A stretch of DNA of 64,000 nt from contig NC_079884.1 of NCBI RefSeq assembly GCF_029227915.1, positions 8,864,001-8,928,000 of the forward strand, written 5' to 3'. Below, in pieces: positions 1-10,103 of the stretch. The number at the start of each line of letters is the position of its first letter. Position 1 is the stretch's first letter. The notes under the pieces are model-generated. The model saw nothing but the letters and a program-made list of their open reading frames with translations, had not been told where the DNA came from and did not search any database. The translations under genes and the position numbers were made by a program. Source of the stretch: Hydractinia symbiolongicarpus (lineage: Eukaryota > Cnidaria > Hydrozoa > Anthoathecata > Hydractiniidae).

Positions 1-804
1 GTCATTACAGCACTTGGTAATTTTGCATGTATATTTATCATTGCAACATACATTTATTACAGAGATACACCGCTGGTTCGCTCATCATGTATGAAGAATT
101 CCATTGTTCAATTTGTTTGTCATTGTGCTTTGTTTAATACACCAATTCTCTTAATTGGGGAACCAACAAACACCAAATGCATGATCTACCCTTTTCTTAC
201 TGGATTTCTGTTCACAATCATTTGTTCCATGACATTGATAAAAACCATGCAGTTGCTTTTTGTATTTAACCAAAAATTGAGAATAACACAAAGAGAGATG
301 TTCATAACAAAATCAACTGAAGCATTGACAGTTTTTTTACTGGTCTCTGTTCAATCAACATTGGCTGCTGCGTATTACTTAACAAACTCAAACACAATAA
401 AAGAACATGCTGATGTTTTGACAATAACAAAATTTGTGTCCTGTAAAATCAAAGTACCATTATTTTTACAAATTTGTTATATAACCTTGCTTTCCATCAT
501 ATGTGCTGTTCAAGGAATACGCGCAAGAAATCTTCCAGACAATTATAATGAGTCAAAGTTCATAACATACTCAATGTTTGCATTAACAATGTTTTTATTG
601 GCACCTCTTCCATTAACATTTAATCAAGAGGAGAAGTATATATTTTCGATCACAACTTTTATCCACATTTCAAATTTCAGTACTTTATTTATTATGTATG
701 GTTATCGATTGTGGATTATATTCATGCATCCAGAGCAAAATACTTTGAAAGTGTTTAAAGCAAAAGCTGCGCAAAGTGTTTTAAGCACTTTTAAAAAAAA
801 CTGA
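1..804 (+). CDS. Class C (metabotropic-type) GPCR, 7TM half, 5' truncated by window edge
   Basis: The reading frame is open from base 1 to the TGA at 802-804 (267 codons), so the gene begins left of the window. It encodes the seven-helix (7tm_3) domain of a family C receptor. Hydrophobic segments alternate with loops in the usual order, the FNESKFI-like helix-6 region appears here as YNESKFITYSM, and there is a short polar C-tail. It matches the 7TM part of the downstream copy (5488-6291) almost base for base until the last ~20 codons, where the tails differ. No introns are seen in this part. Ligand and G protein cannot be read from sequence; family members sense amino acids, Ca2+ or GABA. 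It lies antisense to UBR4. Confidence 0.85.
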   Translation, partial: VITALGNFACIFIIATYIYYRDTPLVRSSCMKNSIVQFVCHCALFNTPILLIGEPTNTKCMIYPFLTGFLFTIICSMTLIKTMQLLFVFNQKLRITQREMFITKSTEALTVFLLVSVQSTLAAAYYLTNSNTIKEHADVLTITKFVSCKIKVPLFLQICYITLLSIICAVQGIRARNLPDNYNESKFITYSMFALTMFLLAPLPLTFNQEEKYIFSITTFIHISNFSTLFIMYGYRLWIIFMHPEQNTLKVFKAKAAQSVLSTFKKN

Positions 805-1046
805 TCATAGCTCGGTTTAGAGCTTGCTGTACATAATCTTAGGTAACATTAGAATTAAATGAAGCACATTTTTGCTCAAAAACCAGCTATTTTACATTAA
901 AAATATTGCTTTTGATTTATTACAAAAGTTAAAAAACAAAATGTTTTATGTTAACTCAGTTTCTTTTAAATTACTAACAAAAAGTTATATACACAATAAG
1001 TTGTTCTTACAAATTTTCATCTACATAAAAATACCTGCATACATCT

Positions 1047-1146
1047 GTCACACAAAATGGTACTGCTAGTATTGAGACACACACAATGCGGTATAAAAAG
1101 TGATAGGTGAACCTGTGCAATTTTCCACGGGCAACAAACTAGTTTT
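1047..1146 (-). repeat. Dispersed ~100-bp repeat, copy 1
   Basis: The reverse complement of this stretch aligns with 14382-14480. Shared features are an ACTAGT start, TCCACGGG / CCACGGGTTC, TATATCGCATTGTGTGTGTCTC and GTACCATTTTG(T/C)GTGAC. It is probably the end of a mobile element. The boundaries are those of the visible similarity only. Confidence 0.65.
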
Positions 1147-3059
1147 TCAAATTTGCTTGAAAAAGATTCTGCACGGCTTAATAAGAAAACAAGAAAAGTT
1201 AAAAAATTTAGAATTAAATTTATGATTCATTTATTTGTTACAAACTTGTAAATATGTATGGTATATATCAAGTACTACTCTACTCACAAATATCTTTGTA
1301 AACAATCATTTTTATGTCAAAGTTAGAGAGGAAAAGAATCAACATTAACTTCGATAATAAAAATAAAGAAGATTAAACCAATAAGAGCAGATGTTCACCT
1401 GTCACAAAGCAGCATGCTGCGATGACAAAATTTATCTGTAGACAAAATGTAGAAGATGGTAAAACATAATTTAAAAATAAAGTAATACGTGAAGATATTT
1501 GTCAGTAGCTGGCCATATGCTTTCGTTGCAGCATGAAAGCTTGTGCATCTTCTATTATTACGTGTTAGTTAACACAGCTTATTCAGGGGATCCGAGGTTG
1601 ATTGATTTTCACGACATTCTAATTACAATTTTAGCTACAATTGGGTATTGCTTTAATTTTAATAACAACAAGAGAAAAAGGTTCTTTATAAAAATAAATT
1701 GCTAGAAATTGTAGGAACCTTACTTATTATTTCATGCCATTTTAAGGGATGTGAATGGTCTAAGTACTTAAAGTGGAATCTAAAAATATAACATGCTCAT
1801 TGTGTCTAAAATGTTTCCATGTAGATGGACCTCAAAGAATCATTGTGCAAAAAAATATACTTATGTCGTTATACTTTTCAAACTATAAATATTTATCCGA
1901 TCAGTGTCTTTAAAAATACCTGAATTCTAAAACACAGGAAGGATAGCTAACAAAGAAAAAATACACTGCGGAATGCATACTTCTATATATACAATCTATG
2001 AGTTATCCCTTTAGTATGTATGTTTTAAACCATCCCTATAGAGTATTTTGTGCTGTAAGGGCAAGTAGCATAAATTGAAGTGTACAGTTGATCTGCAATT
2101 TTAGATTGCATCAAACATTCTGACAAAGAATGAATTGCAGGAGCATTTTGACAAACTCGGTGTCTTGTGTCAATTAGAAGCAGTAAAACTGATGCAAGTT
2201 CTGTATGAATTTTAGATTGAAGCAACTTGAGCATAAGTAAGGTAAATAAATAGACGTCATGATTAAACTGCTTGCATTCCTTTAGCCTGCCTATTATCTG
2301 TTAACTACCGAATTGGACTATTTCTGCTGGTGTTGAACTGTGATAAGTGAAATAGAAATTTATTGCAGGTGATGAAAAACTTCATTAGTACTGTAATTAA
2401 AGTTATTTTAACACTATACATAGATGGGGGTCAGATCTGAAGAATGTTGAAAGGAGTTTAATGGACATTTAAAAGAGTATCTATAATTTATGATTAAGTA
2501 TCCATGGTGTAAGATACAGACAAGAATTACTGGAAAAGCTTATTATTCATCCTGTTGAATGTGTCAACAAATACTCAACTTTGTTTTTTCAGCCGGGCAT
2601 ACAAAATATTTTAAACCTGATGAAAAAACTGATAATACCCATTATTACCTGACTGATACAAAAATCCCGTTAGTATGAAAAAATCTGATGATTTAATTGG
2701 TTTACGGCTTATTTTAACAGGTCTTTGTATGAAGCCATACTAACCGGTTTTGGAAGCCATTATAAAAATGGTAACATAAAAACGTAAACAAAGAAAAAAC
2801 ATTTTCATAGCACACAAAAAATATAAAAGTGGTTCACTTAAAACCATCTTTTCGTTTCAATTCACATAAACAATGATTCGAATTTGTTTTGTGTACTTAC
2901 AAATTTTTAAAATCGAACGATCTTGAATTCGAAAAGTAGGAAAATCGAACATGCGTTTTTTCTTCCTTGTTGCCTTGGAAATAGAAACTTAAATAAAGCT
3001 ATGTTTGTTTTGTTCAGAAAGGAATATTTATTTGCAGACCAGATACAGTCAGGTTATAA

Positions 3060-3202
3060 AACAGATACTGGCCGGTTTTGATGTTGCACTGTAAAATACA
3101 ATACCCTCGGTCAAGGGCACAGACCTCGCAAGTTCAGTCTGTACTTTTGACCTCTGGCTTTGTATTTTGCAGTATAAAATCAAAACTGGTCAGTATTCGT
3201 TA
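3060..3202. mobile_element. Foldback/MITE with ~65-bp imperfect arms
   Basis: The left arm (from AACAGATACTGGCCGGTTTTGA to GGCACAGACCT) is imperfectly complementary to the right arm (from AGTCTGTACTTTTGACC to AAACTGGTCAGTATTCGTT), with about 15 bases between them. It would fold into one long hairpin. It has no coding capacity. It lies ~680 bp upstream of the second GPCR start. Confidence 0.65.
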
Positions 3203-3879
3203 AGTACAAACTGCTCAATTTTGAAAAAAAGTTCATAATTTTACAAAAATAAAACTCTTACAAAAATTGGTACTGTAAGTTTTTATGTATTTTATGTTAC
3301 CCATTTTTCGAAGTATAGGTATTATCAATTCTCAATAGAAACGTAAGTTGTAGATATGCATTTCTTTATATGTGTGTTCATTCATATGTATCAGATTGTT
3401 TACAAATATTAAAACAAAAATAAAGAAAAGGTGTCGAAAATGTAATTTTTAAAGCTACAAGAAAATGTAAATAAATTTAGGCCAGGTGAATTTTTTTAGC
3501 AAATAAAAGAAAATAAAAATGAAAAAAACAAAAAAAAAACAAAGAAAACATTATACATTAGTTTGCTTTGATATCTATTTTTTTAAAGAACTGAATATAA
3601 ATTAAATACACTAAGGTGCAAATTTATACCATAAAATAACACATAAAGCATAAATTAAACTTATTAAACAAAAAATAAATAAAAGGATTGTATAGTTAAA
3701 AAGAAACTTTATTAGGTAAAAGATCTCCATGGTGGAATTATTTTTTTCTTACTATTATCAATTAAAGCGAAGCAATATGTTGATTAAGTGTGCAAGGTTT
3801 AGTAAAAAAGTTTCCAACAGTTGGTAAATTTTGTTAAAAACAGATAAAATCATTGTAAGCTACACGCCTCTTTAAAATA

Positions 3880-6291
3880 ATGAAAATAAACCTACTACTA
3901 GTCTTGGTACTGACCACAGCATCAGATTGTAGTAAGCAAATGCAACCAATAGATTCTATGGATGGCGATTACATAATTATTGGTTTATTTAGTTTTAAAT
4001 CATGCAAAGATGGTGACACACTGCGTATGGTGGAAACCATGAAGTATTCTGTGCAGTACTATAATGATGAATTCAACCATCGACAGATTGAAGTGGGTCA
4101 AAATGTTAATATTTCAACAGGTTATAAGATATACAATGTGAAAGGTGATGAAAGGATTGTAGCAGATCTTGCAATAAACCTTGTAACACAGAAGTGTCCA
4201 TGTCAAACAAGTCAGCTACTAAGTGTTATTTTAGGAATTATCTCCGCACTACCATGGAAATTAACAACAATGTTGGCAAATTTATTAGTCGCATACAAAA
4301 CGCCTATCATAAGCATTCATCCAAGTACCCCTACCCTTGATAATAAGATTTATCCTGACTTTTATTGGACAAATCCTATACCAGAAGACCAGGCAAATAT
4401 ATTGATAAAGTTAGCATTACATTACAAGTGGAAATATATCAGTGTCATAGCCTCAGAAAATGAATATAGCAAGTACACTTACAGTTTAATTACTGAAAAT
4501 ATGAAAGCACAAAACATATGCATAGCAATTGGCACATACATGCCAAAGGATAGAAAACCACTAAAAAAACTAATTGTATCAATGAAAAGTAATATATTTT
4601 TAGAAGTTGTAATACTCTGGGTATCAGTGCAAGATGCAACACAGTTTTTAAGTATGGCTGATAGTTTAAATCTGAACAAAACAATAATTGGAAGTCCATT
4701 GTGGACAAAACATCCCATTATTACTCACCTCACTCCAAGGCTAAGTCATGGTTTAATAGGTGTCATATTCGAAAAGGGAATTTGTTATTATTTCGAGCAG
4801 TCAATACATAACTATGTTTTGAGTCTGAAGTCTGACGGTAAAGGAAATTCATTGCGCGATTTCTTTTTGTGCAATAACGTAACAAATAAAAATGTAACTT
4901 TTCACCAAGTCAAACCTATATTTTCTCATGCTTCTCTAAAAATGGCATGCGATGTTATTAAGTCTGTAAAAGCATACACTTATTATTTTAAACACCTAAT
5001 AGAACAATTTACTAGCTACAACATGAGTGTAAATACAAAGACATTTAAGAAGTTAGTACAGAAATACTACTCAGTAAAAAAAAGCTTCAAATCATTTTTT
5101 ACTTTATCACATGCTGTATATCTTACGAGTGCTCAATACAACCAAGTAAATAAACAAATCTCTCATAAGATATTTGCAAGAACCTTTCGAATATTAAACC
5201 TAATAAACATCTTTGAAGTATATGACATCAACTTTACATGGATTGGATGGAAGTCTTCTCCACCAAAGTCTGAATGTATCTCACAATGCATGGCAGGTTA
5301 TTATAAGTTACAATATTTAGACAAACCATGCTGTTCATATTGTATCCCATGTGCTGAAGGAACATTCAATAAAAACAGCACAAAATGATCCATGTGTCCA
5401 TACAATACAGTTTCAAACAAAACACACTGTATTCCATTCACTAATCAATATTTCACATTAACAAACATGTTTGCAAAAATAACTCTTGTCATTACAGCAC
5501 TTGGTAATTTTGCATGTATATTTATCATTGCAACATACATTTATTACAGAGATACACCGCTGGTTCGCTCATCATGCATGAAGAATTCCATTGTTCAATT
5601 TGTTTGTCATTGTGCTTTGTTTAATACACCAATTCTCTTAATTGGGGAAGCAACAAACACCAAATGCATGATCTACCCTTTTCTTACTGGATTTCTGTTC
5701 ACAATCATTTGTTCCATGACACTGATAAAAACCATGCAGTTGCTTTTTGTATTTAACCAAAAATTGAGAATAACACAAAGAGAGATGTTCATAACAAAAT
5801 CAACTGAAGCATTGACTGTTATCTTATTGGTCTCTGTTCAATCAACACTGGCTACTGCGTATTACTTAACAAACTTAAACACAATAAAAGAGCACGCAGA
5901 TGTTTTGAAAATAACAAAGTTTGTGTCCTGTAAAATCAAAGTACCATTATTTGTACAAATTTGTTATATAACCTTGTTTTCCATCATATGTGCTGTTCAA
6001 GGAATACGCGCAAGAAATCTTCCAGACAATTATAACGAGTCAAAGTTCATAACATACTCAATGTTTGCATTAACAATGTTTTTATTGGCACCTCTTCCAT
6101 TAACATTTAATCGAGAGGAGAAGTATATATTTTTCATCACAACATTTATCCACATTTCAAATTTCAGTACTTTATTTATTATGTATGGTTATCGATTGTG
6201 GATTATATTCATGCACCCAGAGCAAAATACTTTAAAAGAGTTCAGAGCAAGGACAATGGAAAGCTTCTTTCAAACACAAGATATATCTTAA
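3880..6291 (+). CDS. Class C GPCR, full length but split by an in-frame TGA
   Basis: One frame runs from ATG 3880 to TAA 6291, broken only by TGA 5386-5388. Codons 1-~17 form a signal peptide. Codons ~28-440 form a Venus-flytrap ligand-binding domain, with the family features YKTPIISIHPSTPTL and a YKWKYISVIAS-like segment. The NCD3G cysteine-rich linker (CCSYCIPCAEGTF) comes next, then the TGA, then the remaining linker (MCPYNT...THC) and seven helices. An ATG at 5392 could start a 299-residue 7TM-only product. The unbroken length (~803 codons) is normal for the family. Intronless coding suggests a retrocopy-derived family. The TGA means a young pseudogene, a base error, stop readthrough, or recoding. 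The neighbour at 1-804 is a close tandem paralogue. Confidence 0.85.
5386..5388 (+). other. In-frame TGA at a conserved cysteine position of the NCD3G linker
   Basis: The linker reads C-C-S-Y-C-I-P-C-A-E-G-T-F ... K-[TGA]-S-M-C-P. In family C receptors this spot is the first cysteine of a C-x-x-C-P motif. TGT or TGC to TGA is a single-base change. The base after the stop is T, and no CUA readthrough context follows. The frame stays open for 300 more codons. Confidence 0.85.
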
Positions 6292-7192
6292 TGTTGTGTT
6301 TTGCATTTCGAAGGTTTTTTTTATTTGGCATGAAAATATTATCATAATATTTTGTACTGCGTTTACTTATTAATAATATTATTATTGAAATTATTTACCC
6401 AGGATAGTGTCTTCAGTTCCTATTGGTACTGCTTTCCACGAGGATCCTGCAAAAGGGTCCTTATGCATTTAAAGCTCCCATTTGAGCTATGAAAGTCGTG
6501 CAAGCACAGCAATCACTTAACTACACAACCGCTTAAGATATCAATACTATTCTTGTGCTGAGCGCTAAGCAGAAAGGTAAGATTCACACTTTTATAGTCC
6601 CTGGCATGACTCGGTTAGTCCAAGCATTAATTAAACAACAGCCCGTGCTAAATGCACCCCTAACATATGCCTCTACTTCAACTTATTCTTACACACAAAC
6701 AGTTTATTTTAAAACGAATGCAAGCCTCCTCATTAGGAGAAAAATTAATGGATGGTTCTATTTGTTAAACAAAGTATTGTGGTATATAATGCTTAATCTT
6801 ATATGCCTCATATAATATTTGATAAGCTCTGAAAAAATTAAAAATATCAAAAAGGCTAGAACATCCTAGACCTGTTATTGCTTTTTCTGTTCTGTTCTGC
6901 TTTTAGAATTTTTTATCATGAAAAGGGAATGCAGAGAGACTTTGTAACTCAAGTCAGCAATTGTCAAAGCAAATGTTGACAAAAATTTTGGTGTCAACAT
7001 GGTGTAACTTCAAGCATGCAATTGCAAAACAAAATATGAATTGCTGATGTGAAACAGAAGTTTGCTGTTGTAGGCAAATTTTTGTATACATGAAATAAAT
7101 TGAATGGCTGGGAGATTGCATAAACGCATGTATATCAATAACATAGGCAGGACATAGAAACAGCAAATAGATTAGTCATATTAAAAGCATAC
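6292..7192. other. Gap between GPCR stop and last UBR4 exon in window; no gene seen
   Basis: No conserved UBR4 segment could be read on the minus strand here. The frames at 6555-6815 (+) and 6954-7166 (-) have no homology I recognise. It is best treated as intron of UBR4 and 3' flank of the GPCR. Confidence 0.55.
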
Positions 7193-10103
7193 CTTAGATT
7201 TGACAGATGTGAACGAAGGTTGTGTAGGTCTTTAACATAACGATATTTCTCTTTTGAACCACACAAGGCAAGCAATAGCTAATCAAAACATTTGAATATT
7301 TAGAAACTAAGAAACTTTTACTGCAGGAAGAAAAACCAATACATAGTAACTTCTAATCCCAGCTGGTTTAAGGATTAGACAAATAAAGTTAATTTTATTT
7401 GAGTTTTATCTATCTTTATTACTAACCTTTCGAACTTGTCTTCGTACAAATGGAGTATGTGGAGTAAGCATGTACTAAAGAGAGGGAAAAAATACTGCAT
7501 TCATTTTCATATTTACAAAAAAGTAAATTTTGATAAATTGGTAAACAAAAATCTTCTTTCAACATATAATGATTATACAGTTCGTCGATTTCAATGGATG
7601 TTGTATTTATACCTAAAACACTTAACAAATTGTACCTCACATAAAATATATGTCCAGTCTTTACTGAAATACTTTTCCTCTGCAGATGAATCCATCAATT
7701 TATGGATCTACAGAAAATGACAATTAAGTTTATAATTTAATCTTTACATGTAAAACATAATCTGATGATGTTTCACCAATTAAAGATAACTAAAGATGGA
7801 TATGTTTCCAGCATTATACATAAAAGCTACTCGCTCTCACAATCTGTAATACTGTAAAAATAAATATTAACATAAAAGGATACATGGCACCTCACTTACA
7901 TCTGTCAACATATAAAATACTTATATACATCTTTTCTATTTGGCACCTTTTAACACCACCAGAACAAAGCATTCACGCTTGTTCCCTTATCCCTTGTCCT
8001 TTTTACAAACTTCATAAACTTTTAAATAATTCCCAAATAGACTATGCAACAAAAGCTAGATTTTCCTGATTGACATCCTGTTCTATTAACAAAGTTTATG
8101 AGAGTATCAACACAGATGAACACAAACCATCACACCAAAAAAATCATTATCCCTGCCTAACTTTATTTGTACAAATAAACAGCATAATCTTAACTAGCCA
8201 CCTTGTCTAGACCTAATTTTCTCATGGCTCACAATACTACCTCCTGTGGAACCCTCACAAAAGCTTCATCAAATGTGCAAAGATTCTTTTACTTTTCCAA
8301 GTACTTTTCCCGCAACTGTCTGCATAATAATATAATGTTTTTAGTGCTACGCTATGGATTAAAGAAACCCGCGCCTACACAAAGATCTTTCCCTAAACAA
8401 TATTACTCTTTTAATAACTGTTCATAACTAGATCAACTAACTTTAATCTAACTATAAGTTCCTAATAAAAATGATATGTCAAATAATAATTTTAAGCAAA
8501 AAGATGACATGAAAGAAAAAGAAAATAACTAGACTGAATATAATTTGCAAAAAAGCAATACATAATGCCACTCTTTCCACACTTCATTACAGGTGAGAAA
8601 ATAAAATAAAATAAATTACCTGATAAGGGACTCTAAGAATCATTTCGGTCACTAATTGTGGAAATGCTTCAAACAGATCTAATGCATGACTCTAAAAGAT
8701 GGAAAATATATATTATAGTGATATTGAATGTGGCTTTGAAGTGAATTTTGGTATTAATAACAATTAAAGAGATTTTTGTAACAACTGGCAAGACAATGTG
8801 AAATTTTGCAGAAAAAAAACATGCAGCAGCTGTAATCTCTGAAACTAATCTCACCTTAACATACTGCTCCATAAAAAATGGCATCATATCTGGCGTTGGA
8901 AATGATGGTTTTATTTTTAACAAATGTAGTGACTCGGGAGTGCTGGTTGGCTCATTCTAAAAATTTTACAATGTTTATTGAGAAATTTCAACATCGTTGT
9001 CAGTAGACTTTTTCTTAAAGTTTTTTACAATCTATAACTCTATAACTCAATTGTCGCAGTTGAAAAAAATGTCACTGAAAAGGTTTGACCAACTTTACAT
9101 TACCAATACCAAGATAACTTCCGAAACCTGTAGCACAAAATTAGAGACAAGATTCCCCCCCCCCCCCTCCTCCCTCCTCTCTCACAAAAAATAAAACATA
9201 AATACAGAAAACATTTACCTCCAATGTTTTTACATTTTGCCAATACAGATGCAGACTTTTTAAAAGATGTAAACAATGATCAATCAAACCAAACTCACAC
9301 AACAACTGAGCAACATGAGCATCAAATGATTTTACCTACGTTATACAAAATTTTCTCGCAAATATAATTACTGAAATTAATTACATTGCTAGAATAAGTG
9401 ATATAACTCTTCTAAATTTTTTCAAACCATAATCTTAAAAATATATTGTTATAAATTTCACGTTTTTTTTTTTAGAAAAGGAGAACCTAAATACAACTCA
9501 ATCAAATACATATATTGGTGGTGTCTTGTACATGATTAAACAAACTAAACTATCAAACAGCAAAATAAAACAAATCAATGAAAATACTGATAAGATTAAC
9601 CACTTTAAGATATCACCCGTATCTTAAAGTGGTGCCTTATTGGCAGTAAAAGTACCACAAATAAGGCACCACAGGATAATACAGATAATATTGTAGACTG
9701 TCCACTACACTCACCCTAGTCTCTTGATTCAAAATCAAGGACATGCAAAAATTTACCTCGCCTAGCTTATTCTCTTCTGTTCCAGATGTCTGCTTGTTGG
9801 CACTACAGCGAGACATTAGAACACTTAAAAATCTCATCAAAACCAGCTTCACTTCACTTTTAGCATTTCGTTCAGCAACATTTTTGTGATCCTAAAACAA
9901 TGTATCATATCTACATTTCAGTATTTCACAATAACAAAAACAATAAAATAAGCTAATAATTTGACACCTTACAACCAATAACATTCTACCTCACATACCT
10001 GTCTCTGAATTTCAAGAGGTTGTACACATGCTGCCACAACACCTCGCAAAACCTCTTTGTCCTCTGTTGAATCGGTAAGATTCAAGCAAAGTGTCAACAA
10101 CAC
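7193..10103 (-). CDS. UBR4: UBR4 exons 44-51
   Basis: Exons: 9999-10103, 9757-9891, 9219-9335, 8855-8956, 8620-8691, 7636-7707, 7427-7474, 7193-7278. All are phase 0 until the last. Landmarks: [78 protein letters not shown] and [20 protein letters not shown]. These follow the animal order [71 protein letters not shown]. Two exons are only 48 and 72 bp. Confidence 0.88.

Larger units (their letters stand above)
805..3879. other. Spacer between the two GPCR copies; no gene seen
   Basis: About 3 kb of AT-rich sequence. It holds one copy of a dispersed repeat (1047-1146) and a foldback element (3060-3202). Short open frames here (for example 872-1069, and 2025-2234 on the minus strand) lack splice context and match no family I recognise. 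No UBR4 exon could be identified in it. Confidence 0.6.

Noticed and set aside
2025-2234. Minus-strand frame MLKLLQSKIHTELASVLL... as a possible next UBR4 exon
   Set aside because: It does not match the expected UBR4 segment and lacks a good acceptor/donor pair.
5392-6291. Treating the 7TM half as an independent gene
   Set aside because: It is in the same frame as the upstream ligand-binding half, separated only by the TGA, and begins in the middle of the cysteine-rich linker.
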